64,000 nucleotides of DNA from Planctomycetota bacterium (lineage in GTDB: Bacteria > Planctomycetota > UBA1135 > GCA-002686595): the NCBI GenBank assembly GCA_014238415.1, contig JABABA010000021.1, forward strand, positions 1 through 64,000, in the 5' to 3' direction. The notes under the pieces are model-generated. The model had not been told where the DNA came from and did not search any database. It saw only the letters and a list, made by a program, of their open reading frames with translations. Position numbers and translations under genes: made by a program. This document shows positions 56,466 to 64,000 of the stretch, one piece after another (within the stretch, counting starts at the first letter, position 1; each line of letters opens with the position of its first letter).

Positions 56466-57730
56466 GGCGCGGGGGCCGTTTCAGGTTTTTCGCGCTTGCG
56501 ACGACCTGGCCCTGAACCCAGCATGACCGCGATTGGCAGTGTGGTGTCGTTGGAGGCAAGGATGATTTGCATCGCCGCAGTCAGGGGTACCGCAAGGAAT
56601 CCTCCCACGACCCCCCAGAGACCCGCCCAAACCACAACCGAGATCACCACCACTAGTGGTGAGAGGTTCAATTCACGGCCCAGGATGCGTGGTTCGATGA
56701 AGGAGCCCAGGGTCAGGTTCACCGAAAGATAGGTGACTACTACCACTGCGGCCTTGATTACCGATTCTTCTACCGCCAGGGCGGTGATGAAGGGCAGGAT
56801 TCCGGCGGCGATGCTGCCAAAGGTTGGAATGTAGTTCAGGGCAAAGGTGATGATCCCGAACAATAGGGCATAGGGGATATCCAGGCTGACCAGCACAACA
56901 TAGCACAGGGATCCGGTCAGGAAACTGACCACGGTCTTGACCCCTAGGTAGCGCTGGATGCCGCGTCCGATGCGGTCGAGGATCTCTTCGGCATCTCCTC
57001 GGCGGTCCTTGGCGATGTGCAGGATCTTGCGTCGGAAGATGGCGGCCTCGGCGAAGATGAAGACCATGTAGATCAGCACCAGGACCAGGCTTTTGACAAA
57101 GCCATACCCCGAGACGGCGACATTTTCCACAAGAGCATTGGGATCAAAGTCATCCCAGACCTTGAGGGCGTAACTGCGCATCTCGTCCGGCAGCTGCTCT
57201 GCAGCTTCGATTCGAGTGCGGATGCCAATCTTGATACCTGCCCAACCGCCGGACTCGGACATGGCTTCTCGTTGCCGTTGCAAGATGTCGTGCACAACAC
57301 CTTCGTCTTGAGTGTCGTCTACTCCTTGCTCATCCTCGTTCTCCTGGTCCTTGGCCCCTAGCTCCTCGGCAGTGGGTTTCTTCTGGGGAACCGACTCGAT
57401 TATTTGCGTTTGAATTGCCGTTGCCGGGCGCTCTATTGGAGCTTTGGCGGCCGCTTCGCCCAGAAACTCACGTACGTTGCTCTGGAATAGCAGTCCCAAC
57501 TGCAAGAGGATGAAGAACAGGCCAGAAATGATCATCAACACAGTTACCGGCGGTGGAATGTGCCGTCGCGACATCCATGACACCACGGGTTGCAGCATGC
57601 TGGCCAGCAGCAGCGCGATCACCAGAGGCTGGATGATGCCTGCGCCCACATGGAATACCCAGCCCACCATGACTGCGGCGATTACACCTAGGATGAGGTT
57701 GAACTGGTGTTGGATCTGAGGAGGGCCCAT
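56462..57730 (-). CDS. AI-2E family transporter (PerM-like)
   Basis: A 422-aa polytopic membrane protein of the AI-2 exporter/PerM family. It begins with two membrane helices (LILGVIAAVMVGWVFHVGAGIIQPLVIALLLASMLQP, read in two parts), then a longer soluble loop than usual (about 95-205, acidic, with QENEDEQGVDDTQDE), and six more helices. Family motifs include YLGVKTVVSFLTGSLCYVVL, FALNYIPTFGSIAAGILP and LGSFIEPRILGRELNLSPLVVVISVVVWAGLWG (cited in part). Real substrates of such proteins vary. The C-terminal tail is basic. Confidence 0.9.
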   Translation of the reverse strand: MGPPQIQHQFNLILGVIAAVMVGWVFHVGAGIIQPLVIALLLASMLQPVVSWMSRRHIPPPVTVLMIISGLFFILLQLGLLFQSNVREFLGEAAAKAPIERPATAIQTQIIESVPQKKPTAEELGAKDQENEDEQGVDDTQDEGVVHDILQRQREAMSESGGWAGIKIGIRTRIEAAEQLPDEMRSYALKVWDDFDPNALVENVAVSGYGFVKSLVLVLIYMVFIFAEAAIFRRKILHIAKDRRGDAEEILDRIGRGIQRYLGVKTVVSFLTGSLCYVVLVSLDIPYALLFGIITFALNYIPTFGSIAAGILPFITALAVEESVIKAAVVVVTYLSVNLTLGSFIEPRILGRELNLSPLVVVISVVVWAGLWGVVGGFLAVPLTAAMQIILASNDTTLPIAVMLGSGPGRRKREKPETAPAP

Positions 57731-57783
57731 CGTGGGTGATAGGGTAACGAGCAGGCCCGGGGGCTGGAATGATCTCCTTGCCG

Positions 57784-58389
57784 CTAGGGCTCTAGTTCAG
57801 CATTCCAATAGCGATCCGAGATGAAGTGCCGCCAGGTTTGGCGCATCCTTCCCAGGGGGACTTCCATTACCGGCGTCCAGGTCGGTTCAACCGCCTGGCG
57901 CAGCAGATCCATGTGAGCTTCTTGGGGCAGTTTGTTGGCTTTGCGCCGATTGCAGGGTACGCAGGCCAGTACGCAGTTGGTCCAAGAGGAGCGACCTCCC
58001 CGAGAGCGAGGTAGCAGGTGGTCGATGGTGAGTTCACTGGTGCCCGGGCGTTTTCCGCAGTACTGGCACCGGTTCTGGTCCCTTCGAAAGAGGTTTCGGC
58101 GGGAGAATGTCGCCTTGGGGCGCGGCATGCCATTGAAGTGGGTCAGCACAATGATCTCGGGCACACGGACCTTGAGGGTCACCGTTCGCACGCATGGCTC
58201 ATTGGGTTCCACCGCCAGATTCGACCAGGACTCAAAGGCGTGCATCTGGTAGGTCTCTGGCTCTACAGCGCGAGCCGAGCCAGTGAAAATCATTCCCAAC
58301 GCCTCGCGCACGGAGGTAGTGGCGATGGCTGACCAGGACTTGTTCAGGACCAGGGTCTGGTCATTCAAGATACTGATGTGGGCTTCCAT
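57784..58389 (-). CDS. HNH endonuclease family protein
   Basis: A 201-aa protein. The N-terminal 95 residues are the conserved leader of this subfamily (VLNKSWSAIATTSVREALGMIF). The HNH zinc finger follows: CQYCGKRPGTSELTIDHLLPRS, then WTNCVLACVPCNRRKANKLP, with two CxxC pairs around the DH and N residues. Members are common in planctomycetes and cyanobacteria, usually as solitary genes; whether they are nucleases of DNA repair, restriction or something else is unknown. I chose the ATG at 58389. A perfect 12-bp palindrome lies 49 bases upstream. Confidence 0.88.
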   Translation of the reverse strand: MEAHISILNDQTLVLNKSWSAIATTSVREALGMIFTGSARAVEPETYQMHAFESWSNLAVEPNEPCVRTVTLKVRVPEIIVLTHFNGMPRPKATFSRRNLFRRDQNRCQYCGKRPGTSELTIDHLLPRSRGGRSSWTNCVLACVPCNRRKANKLPQEAHMDLLRQAVEPTWTPVMEVPLGRMRQTWRHFISDRYWNAELEP

Positions 58390-58438
58390 AAGGCTCTCGT
58401 CTTGAACATGCTGCCGACACGGCAACCGCCAGCACACC

Positions 58439-58450
58439 CTTACATGTAAG
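58439..58450. promoter_or_regulatory. Perfect 12-bp palindrome upstream of the HNH gene
   Basis: CTTACATGTAAG is its own reverse complement and stands out from the GC-rich surroundings. It lies 49 bases upstream of the HNH start and within the possible small-RNA region on the other strand. It could be an operator; no regulator is known. Confidence 0.35.
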
Positions 58451-58519
58451 AAACTCTCAGTCGGACCGCAAGGTGCATAGCGGCCCTTGCATCGAGTTCG
58501 TGAAGGAAAAGCCGTTCGA

Positions 58520-58545
58520 AGCCGCCAGAGGCGGGGCTGTTTTTT
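58520..58545 (+). terminator. Plus-strand rho-independent terminator without an upstream plus-strand gene
   Basis: The stem AGCCGCC with GGCGGGGCT (7 bp, a 2-nt bulge, loop AGA) is followed by GTTTTTT. An additional hairpin GCAAGG/CCTTGC occurs 30-50 bases upstream (58468-58490). All neighbouring genes are on the minus strand, so a short plus-strand RNA may end here. The hairpin could also protect the 3' end of the octaheme transcript, but no T-run follows it in that direction. Confidence 0.55.
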
Positions 58546-58548
58546 GTT

Positions 58549-60858
58549 CTAGCGGCCAGAGCTCAGCTGGAGCTCACGAAGTAACTGCACTACTCTTCCG
58601 TCTTTCGGACGCTGGCGGAGGAGTTCCTGTCCATGGGCCAAGGCCTCATCCCATTTCTCTTGAGCACGCAGGGAGTCGATCAAAGCCAAGCGCAGGTCTC
58701 CATTGGTTGGAGCCATCTGCAGGGCGTTCTCGAGCGCGAAGCTTGCTTCCTCGTGTCGTTCGAGCTGACTCAGGCAGAGTCCGTGCACCAGGGCCAGTCG
58801 GGGGTCCGAGGGGTCCCAGGCCGCTGCTTTGCCAAGATGTTTTACCGCGTGCTCAGGATTGTCAGCACGCACCCAAGCCAGGCCCAGGGCGTGGTGCAGG
58901 CTTGGATTGTTGGGGTGCCGTTCGAGGGCCTTGATCAGAACCTCGCGGGACTCTTTTTCGCGCGCTTGCATGCGCAGGATGTCGGCCAGATTGACTCCTG
59001 CAGCGACCAGGTCTGGATCCATCGTCCAGGCCTGGCGGGTGGCCTGTTCGGCTTGTTCGAAGTGTCCCAGGTCTGCCTCAAGTACCCCGAGGTTCAGCCA
59101 GGATTCTGGGCGTTCTCCGTTGGCCAGTTCCGCGTTCCTGGCCTCCTGAGCAGCGCGCCCGAGGGCTGTATGCAAGCTGGGGTCCAAGCTGGTCAAGGGT
59201 GCAGCAGCCAGGGAGCGTCCGGCGGAAACCCGCACCGCGCGCACATCATCGTTCAGTAGGTGCCCGATCAAGGGCGCGCGGGACTCGGCCGGCACGGACT
59301 CGGTTGCTCGAGCGGCGGCGGCACGCACTAGGGCAGATGAGTCATGGGCCGCCTCGATCAGGGTACCCATGTGGGGTGGTTCCAGACGTAGCCCCAGTTC
59401 AAAGACCGCGGTCGCGCGCATGATGTTGCTTGCGTCTTTGTTTTGAATCAAGCCCATGAGCTCTTCAAGAGCTTCCACCTCACCAGCGCGCACACGGGCC
59501 AGGATCTCACCGGGGTGGGGGGGAAGTGTCTTTTCTCCAGCCCACTCAGCGATCTGATTTGCAGCCCAGCTGCTGCCTTCTGCGTGGCACGTGCTGCAAG
59601 CATCAGGTGCTTCGAAGACACTAGCGAGGTCGGGTCTCGGCACACGAAAGGAGTGATCTCTTCGGCTGTCTATCACCATGTAGTCGCGGGAGGCCATGTG
59701 GCAGTCTACGCAGGAAGCGCCTGGTGTTCCCGGCGTGTGGTGGTAGTGAGTTTCCTGGTCAAAGGTGCCACTGTCGTGGCACTGGGTGCAAAGAGCGTTG
59801 CCCTGAGCTTTCAACTGATTCGAGTGGGGATCGTGGCAGTCGCGGCAGGAGACTCCGGCCGCATGCATGCGACTTTGAACAAATGATCCCCACACATAGA
59901 CTTCATCGAGAATCTGGCCGTCATTGTGATAGAGGCCGGCCAATAGCAGACTTGGCTCGTAGCCGTCGAGAAATGGCGCTCCAGGAGCATGTCCGTCTGT
60001 CATGGCTCGTCTGCGGCTGTGGCATTTGGCGCAGGTATCTAGTTCGGTGTTCGTGCTACGGGCTGGGATGCGTACGGGCAAGCCGGTTTCCGCCTGGGTG
60101 ACCCATTTCCCATCGTCCTTGTCACCGAGGCCCGCAACCAGGAAGAGACCGGGAGGAGCATTTTCAATGCTCCCAGTCTCTGCCCACTCCACGTGAAGGC
60201 TGCCGGGACCGTGGCAGGCCTCGCAGGAGACATCTTCTTCCTTCCATGTCGTGTGAAATGCCCTGTCTTCTGTATTCCAACCACGCACCAGGTCTGTGGA
60301 GTGACACTCGGCGCACATGGAATTCCAGGTCTGGTTGATGCCCTGCCAATGGAGTTCATCACCTATCGGAATGTGTTCGCCGGGGTAGATATGGTACCAG
60401 CGTTGGCCTCCCTCCTCTGCTGGTCGCGAGTCCCAGGCGGTGGGAAGGGTTTGCATGCGTCCCCCTGGAAACTCCACCAGATACTGTTGCAGGGGCGCAA
60501 CGCCAAAGACCTTGGCGACTCGATGGCCAATAGTGGAGCCGCTCTCGTTGGTCTCAACCAGAAAATCATCTCCTTCCCGGCGGAAGGTCCAAGTCACTCC
60601 GTCGTGTTCCAGAGTTGAACCATCAAAGGCGCCTAGAACCGTGTCCGGAATTACGCTCTGCAGGGCCAGGTCGTGATGTGAATTTGCGTAGGCGGCGGCT
60701 TCCTCGGTGTGACAGGTCGCGCAACGTGCCCTTCCTACATAGACCGCACTCTGTTCTGCGGGTAGGCCAACAGCTTCGGGCACACTCTTTTCGTTTTCTT
60801 CCGAACAGGCCCAGAGGGCGAGGCAGGCAGCAATCAGCAGAAGAGGGCAGAGGCGCAT
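58549..60858 (-). CDS. Octaheme cytochrome c lipoprotein with HEAT and TPR repeats
   Basis: A 769-aa predicted lipoprotein (lipobox LWAC; ATG 60858). Eight CxxCH heme sites are seen: CATCH, CAECH, CEACH, CAKCH, CRDCH, CTQCH, CVDCH, CSTCH, in the first 430 residues. They have the usual pattern of multiheme cytochromes of the doubled-CxxCH/NrfA-HAO-like type, with several distal His. HEAT-like helices (about 440-560, with SALVRAAAARATESVP) lead into TPRs (NLGVLEADLGHFEQAEQATRQAW, HALGLAWVRADNPEHAVKHLG; cited as examples). It may pass electrons in the periplasm to an unidentified partner; the TPRs suggest a scaffold. It stands alone. Confidence 0.88.
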   Translation of the reverse strand: MRLCPLLLIAACLALWACSEENEKSVPEAVGLPAEQSAVYVGRARCATCHTEEAAAYANSHHDLALQSVIPDTVLGAFDGSTLEHDGVTWTFRREGDDFLVETNESGSTIGHRVAKVFGVAPLQQYLVEFPGGRMQTLPTAWDSRPAEEGGQRWYHIYPGEHIPIGDELHWQGINQTWNSMCAECHSTDLVRGWNTEDRAFHTTWKEEDVSCEACHGPGSLHVEWAETGSIENAPPGLFLVAGLGDKDDGKWVTQAETGLPVRIPARSTNTELDTCAKCHSRRRAMTDGHAPGAPFLDGYEPSLLLAGLYHNDGQILDEVYVWGSFVQSRMHAAGVSCRDCHDPHSNQLKAQGNALCTQCHDSGTFDQETHYHHTPGTPGASCVDCHMASRDYMVIDSRRDHSFRVPRPDLASVFEAPDACSTCHAEGSSWAANQIAEWAGEKTLPPHPGEILARVRAGEVEALEELMGLIQNKDASNIMRATAVFELGLRLEPPHMGTLIEAAHDSSALVRAAAARATESVPAESRAPLIGHLLNDDVRAVRVSAGRSLAAAPLTSLDPSLHTALGRAAQEARNAELANGERPESWLNLGVLEADLGHFEQAEQATRQAWTMDPDLVAAGVNLADILRMQAREKESREVLIKALERHPNNPSLHHALGLAWVRADNPEHAVKHLGKAAAWDPSDPRLALVHGLCLSQLERHEEASFALENALQMAPTNGDLRLALIDSLRAQEKWDEALAHGQELLRQRPKDGRVVQLLRELQLSSGR

Positions 60859-61002
60859 GGTCCCATCAATTCTAACCACTAGGAGCGTGCGATCAGTCCT
60901 GAACCCGGCGATACCCGATCATGAGGAAAACCAATCCTGAGGCCATTTGGATCAGGAAGGGCTGGAACATGGTGATGGTGATGATCCTGCCAATGCCATT
61001 GG

Positions 61003-62139
61003 TTATTGTTCCGCCCCCAAGGCCAGGGCGGGCAGGTATTGACCATCGGGGAGGACCCGCGGTAAGCGTCGTTCCTGGGAAGTCAGCAGCTTGACGATCC
61101 AAGGGTCGCGCAGGCGGACCTCCTCAGGAGTGGTGCATTCCCATTCGTTGCTGATTTCTTCGGTCCGTCCGAGTTGACCGCCAAGCAGGGTGGTCAGGGC
61201 AAAGTAGCAGTACTCCACTGCCATGCAGTCATATTCGCAGGTCTCGTCGTCGTAGTGATACCAGGCTCCTTCGGGGACCTCGTCGGGGATCTCTGTGAAG
61301 AACCCTCCTCTTGCCCGGTCAAGACACTCGCTTAGACGGGTCCCCTTCCAGGGGCCATAAGTCTCTGGCCAGGCGAATGCCCAGCCCATCTGGACCAGGT
61401 GCAGGCACTCCTCGAGAGCCGCATCAAATTCGCCCTTGGGGTTGGTCTCGCTGGCGTAGAGGTCTTGGCCCAGATGGAAGCCCGCGCGATGCGCCGCCTC
61501 AAAGGGATTGCGGCGGTCACGCTCACGTTCCGTGCGCGTCATCCCCATGAAGGCTCGACGCACAGCAAGAGCGTGTACTACTTCGGGCGCGTCGGGAAGG
61601 CCATCTCCGTCGTCATCGAGCCACTGAGCCAGGATCGCCGCTGCGTGGACCAATTTGTCCTTGGGCACGGTCTTGGTTCCAAAGACCCCGATCCCGAAGA
61701 CATCGATGTGCTGGGTAAAAGACTCGGCAAAGGGCCCATGTTCTTCTTCCGTGACCTTGCAAGGCACCAGGTCTGGGCAGTTGATTCCGGGAAAGGCACG
61801 CAGGGGGCCGCGCACGCCGCCCTTCTGCTGGGTGAGTTCGTTGATTCGGAGGCTTCCACCTTCTGTGGTGTGAATCTCCAGGGTGCTGCCCGGGTAGGCC
61901 TTCAATCCCAAACGCGCAGTGGCTTCCAATTGACTGGCCTCCTTCGAGTCGTTGCCGACCACGAGAACTACGATCAATCTGGGTGCTTCTCCGGCGATCC
62001 AAATGCGAGGAACCAAGTCTCCTGGTCCAGGCCTGGTAAGAGCCGAGTCCGCGTGAGACGATGGGAAGAAGGTCAACAAGCCAAGCAGAATTCCAATCAG
62101 CATGACCCCAGTGGACACCATGGCTGGGGCCAATGCCAA
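61003..62139 (-). CDS. Exported protein of unknown function, possible metal-binding domain
   Basis: A 378-aa protein with an N-terminal leader or anchor (VSTGVMLIGILLGLLTFFPSSHA). I do not recognise a named family, but the pattern is suggestive: DVFGIGVFGTKTVPKDKLVHAAAILAQWLDDDGDGLPDAPEV places a His-containing helix next to a calcium-loop-like DDDGDGLPD, and later EECLHLVQMGWAFAWPE carries a second His/Glu helix. This arrangement resembles inactive or divergent metallopeptidases of marine bacteria. Two C-terminal cysteine-containing stretches follow (CEYDCMAVEYC). It is the last gene of the GMC-Gfo/Idh operon, 9 bases after the Gfo/Idh stop. Confidence 0.75.
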   Translation of the reverse strand: MALAPAMVSTGVMLIGILLGLLTFFPSSHADSALTRPGPGDLVPRIWIAGEAPRLIVVLVVGNDSKEASQLEATARLGLKAYPGSTLEIHTTEGGSLRINELTQQKGGVRGPLRAFPGINCPDLVPCKVTEEEHGPFAESFTQHIDVFGIGVFGTKTVPKDKLVHAAAILAQWLDDDGDGLPDAPEVVHALAVRRAFMGMTRTERERDRRNPFEAAHRAGFHLGQDLYASETNPKGEFDAALEECLHLVQMGWAFAWPETYGPWKGTRLSECLDRARGGFFTEIPDEVPEGAWYHYDDETCEYDCMAVEYCYFALTTLLGGQLGRTEEISNEWECTTPEEVRLRDPWIVKLLTSQERRLPRVLPDGQYLPALALGAEQ

Positions 62140-62148
62140 CAGGGCGTT

Positions 62149-63177
62149 TCAGCTCCTCGCAAGACGTGACGCGAGCTTGTAGATCATTCGGGCAGGCTTG
62201 TGGCGGGGGCTGGTGAAGTGTGAGGCTCTATAACGGCCCAGGCGCTCCAGCAAGTGGTCCACCACCATGTCCTCCAGCCCGTCATCCAGGGCATAACCCG
62301 CTTTCCCTCGGGCCAACTCGCGAAGCAGGCGCAAGAACCCGACTCTCTTCATGGCTGCCTGGCGCGCAATAAGGGTTGTGCCTGCAGGATCGCCAGCGGT
62401 CAGGCGGCTCTCGGCTTCATCCAGGGTCACATGGATCTCCCCTAAGCTCAAAGCCCTGATCTGTCCGTCTTCATCCAGATCGATGTCTATTTCCTGTGCA
62501 TCTTCCCCAGAACTCAGGCGGTCAGTGACCAGACCCTTTTCATATCGGGCGAGAATCCGCCCGCTGGAATAATCCCGTGGTTCGACGATCTCGCATTCGA
62601 ACCCGTTCATGAAATTCAAGCAGCGTACACGACCTGAGTTGGACTTTCTTTGCCGTGCATCAACCACCTCGCTGGCCCGGGCTAGAGCACGCCCTGTTGC
62701 AACACCGTGGTATGCATAGGCGGAGTGTTCAAAGACAAATTCTTTGAGTTTTCCCATGGGGCCCTCCTCGCCGGCAAGCAGCAGTTCAATCCAGGGCATG
62801 CGCGCGCAGTCCTCTGCCACGCTTACCTTGTGCCAGTGTTTGAGCAAGTCAGCGTGTCGGAAGTCACGCAAGCGCATCACTGGGGTATCGATCAACAGAT
62901 TAGCTGCTTCAGGATTGAGCCTGGAAAGATGCTGCAGCGCATGCGGAATGGCAGTCTTGGGCACACACAGATAGACCGTGGGGTTACCACTGAGATCCTC
63001 TGAGGCAAGCGAATCGAGTGCCCGCACATCGATTGACTCGCCGCCTACTGTCTCAGTGCGCGCGCTGCGTGCAAAGACCGCTCGCACCTGAGCTTCCTTG
63101 CCTGCTGCAGCAATGGCCGGCAGAGCGCATTCGGTCACCCGCTTGCCCAGTCCGATGATGATCAGTTCCAACGTCAT
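62149..63177 (-). CDS. Gfo/Idh/MocA-like oxidoreductase (Rossmann fold)
   Basis: A 342-aa cytoplasmic protein. It starts with the dinucleotide-binding strand LELIIIGLGKRVTECALPAI (GxGxR variant), followed by VYLCVPKTAIPHALQHL and LIDTPVMRLRDF, which replace the usual EKP motif with DTPV. The catalytic lysine of standard Gfo/Idh enzymes is therefore absent, so enzyme activity is uncertain. Its ATG overlaps the GMC oxidoreductase stop (ATGA), and an unknown secreted protein follows. It is probably a partner of the GMC enzyme. Confidence 0.8.
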   Translation of the reverse strand: MTLELIIIGLGKRVTECALPAIAAAGKEAQVRAVFARSARTETVGGESIDVRALDSLASEDLSGNPTVYLCVPKTAIPHALQHLSRLNPEAANLLIDTPVMRLRDFRHADLLKHWHKVSVAEDCARMPWIELLLAGEEGPMGKLKEFVFEHSAYAYHGVATGRALARASEVVDARQRKSNSGRVRCLNFMNGFECEIVEPRDYSSGRILARYEKGLVTDRLSSGEDAQEIDIDLDEDGQIRALSLGEIHVTLDEAESRLTAGDPAGTTLIARQAAMKRVGFLRLLRELARGKAGYALDDGLEDMVVDHLLERLGRYRASHFTSPRHKPARMIYKLASRLARS

Positions 63178-64000
63178 GCCTTGTTCTCTTCGTCAGTGAC
63201 GACTACTTGCTCAAGGTGGCGCGCCAAACGGATCGACAAGGCGGCGATTGTATAGGTCGGGTTGGCGCAACCGGAGGTTGGGAAGACCGACGCCCCGGCC
63301 GCGTACACATTTCCGCTGCCACGGACCAGGAGATTCGGATCCGTGACACTGTCGGCGGGCTCACGTCCCATACGGGTGGTTCCCATGTGGTGCGAAGCGT
63401 CCTGGTTGATCGGCCAGGGGTCTTCGTCGCTCAAGGCGCCTTCCAATGTGCCCAGCTCAAGCCTCTTGATTTCTCGATCCAGTGCCCCGTAGACCTCCAG
63501 GATCGACTTGCGGTCGAGAGGACTCACGTCATGTGCAACCAGTGGCAGGCGTTGTCCATTGGGGTCGAGTTTGTCGCTCAGAGTGACACGGTTTTCGGCC
63601 CTGGGCTCCATTTCCATGAAGGCTCGAATGCGGGCCCCTTGAATTGGTGCCGTTCGGCGGGTCAGTCGATAGGCCAGATAGTGCAGAACCCCTGGCATGT
63701 GGATCAGCACGGTGAAGCCCAATGTCAGCCATCCCCCAAACCCTCGTCGGGCGTTTTGGGTCTCGGAGTCGTCGCCGGTCTCCGAGTAGTCCCGCAATTC
63801 CACCAGTTCGTCCCTGCGACTTCTACGAAAGAGGCGCATGAGCCCGCTTGCCTGCTTGACCAAGGTCACGAGGGCTTCGATGCCCGGGTTGTCAGTCCAG
63901 GGAAATAGGGGTTCAAGTCGTACATAGCTGTTCATCAACCCTTCTTCAGTCTGTCGCTCGGTGGGCAGGCGCAGTCCGGCGTAGCCTGCGAAGCCGCCGT
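63174..64000 (-). CDS. GMC-family FAD oxidoreductase, C-terminal part (partial)
   Basis: The C-terminal portion of a GMC (glucose-methanol-choline) oxidoreductase; the frame remains open to the window edge, so the FAD-binding N-terminus lies beyond 64000. Seen here are a substrate-domain region with hydrophobic segments, SHHMGTTRMGREPADSVTD with the catalytic-type His, a FAD-contact GNVYAAGASVFPTSGCANPTYT ending in Asn-Pro, and the final helix LSIRLARHLEQ. The first visible residues are GGFAGYAGLRLP. The gene is translationally coupled to the Gfo/Idh-like gene. Confidence 0.88.
   Translation of the reverse strand, partial: GGFAGYAGLRLPTERQTEEGLMNSYVRLEPLFPWTDNPGIEALVTLVKQASGLMRLFRRSRRDELVELRDYSETGDDSETQNARRGFGGWLTLGFTVLIHMPGVLHYLAYRLTRRTAPIQGARIRAFMEMEPRAENRVTLSDKLDPNGQRLPLVAHDVSPLDRKSILEVYGALDREIKRLELGTLEGALSDEDPWPINQDASHHMGTTRMGREPADSVTDPNLLVRGSGNVYAAGASVFPTSGCANPTYTIAALSIRLARHLEQVVVTDEENKA

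Noticed and set aside
60893..60967. Possible 25-aa membrane peptide after the unknown secreted gene
   Set aside because: One hydrophobic stretch but no Shine-Dalgarno sequence or homologue known; too short to support.

Overview
The window looks like a GC-rich chromosome segment of a free-living planctomycete-type bacterium. The evidence is a combination of families common in that phylum: a PVC-type c-type cytochrome, a CRTAC1/UnbV FG-GAP protein, DUF6807 (PmoA-like), Gfo/Idh/MocA oxidoreductases with Tat-like leaders, sulfatase-like lipoproteins, a GH99-like (WbsX) protein, a sortilin-type propeller and many secreted lipoproteins. No phage, IS element, integrase or CRISPR array is visible. 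Genes are tightly packed: seven same-strand pairs overlap by 1-4 bases at the stop/start junction (ATGA, GTGA or TGATG), and two convergent pairs share a CTAG stop palindrome.

Layout. 1-2.6 kb: rhomboid-TPR protease, tRNA-Asp, RNase D, tRNA-Ala. 2.7-10.1 kb: a large secreted beta-helix protein, aconitase, and an EAL c-di-GMP phosphodiesterase. 10.1-15.9 kb (minus): a housekeeping run rph-rdgB-lepA-lepB-DUF3293 with birA just upstream; the signal peptidase carries a large inserted domain. 16-29 kb: secreted phosphodiesterase-LamG protein, M14 carboxypeptidase, an unknown 472-aa protein, a LOG/PepSY pair, a two-subunit Na+/solute symporter, and a sortilin-type propeller with an internal PDZ domain. 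29.5-36.5 kb: a putative carbohydrate-handling block (Gfo/Idh/MocA, LamG-like lipoprotein, GH99-like, sulfatase-like, DUF6807, cupin). 36.5-39.7 kb: ApaH-like phosphatase, Wza-type export lipoprotein, sugar transferase. 39.8-44.2 kb: PVC cytochrome coupled to an M64 peptidase. 44.2-48.7 kb: unknown coiled-coil membrane protein, DinB-family protein, and a CRTAC1-thioredoxin protein interrupted by an in-frame TGA. 48.9-53.5 kb: ArsR-methyltransferase regulator plus metH. 53.7-64 kb: second symporter pair, Alg14/Alg13 glycosyltransferase, AI-2E transporter, HNH nuclease, octaheme-TPR lipoprotein, and an operon of GMC oxidoreductase, Gfo/Idh/MocA and an unknown secreted protein.

The strongest unusual signal is at 46941-46973 (minus). 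A TGA splits a CRTAC1/thioredoxin protein, but the same frame continues on both sides. The TGA is followed, 9 bases later, by a 9-bp stem with a G-first loop, which fits the published bacterial SECIS rules, so the gene is best read as a candidate selenoprotein. Other candidates are a structured RNA with a strong terminator in the 44962-45352 gap, a second orphan terminator near 58.5 kb, and a CTG-initiated membrane protein.

All family calls are from reading sequence motifs; no database search was run.
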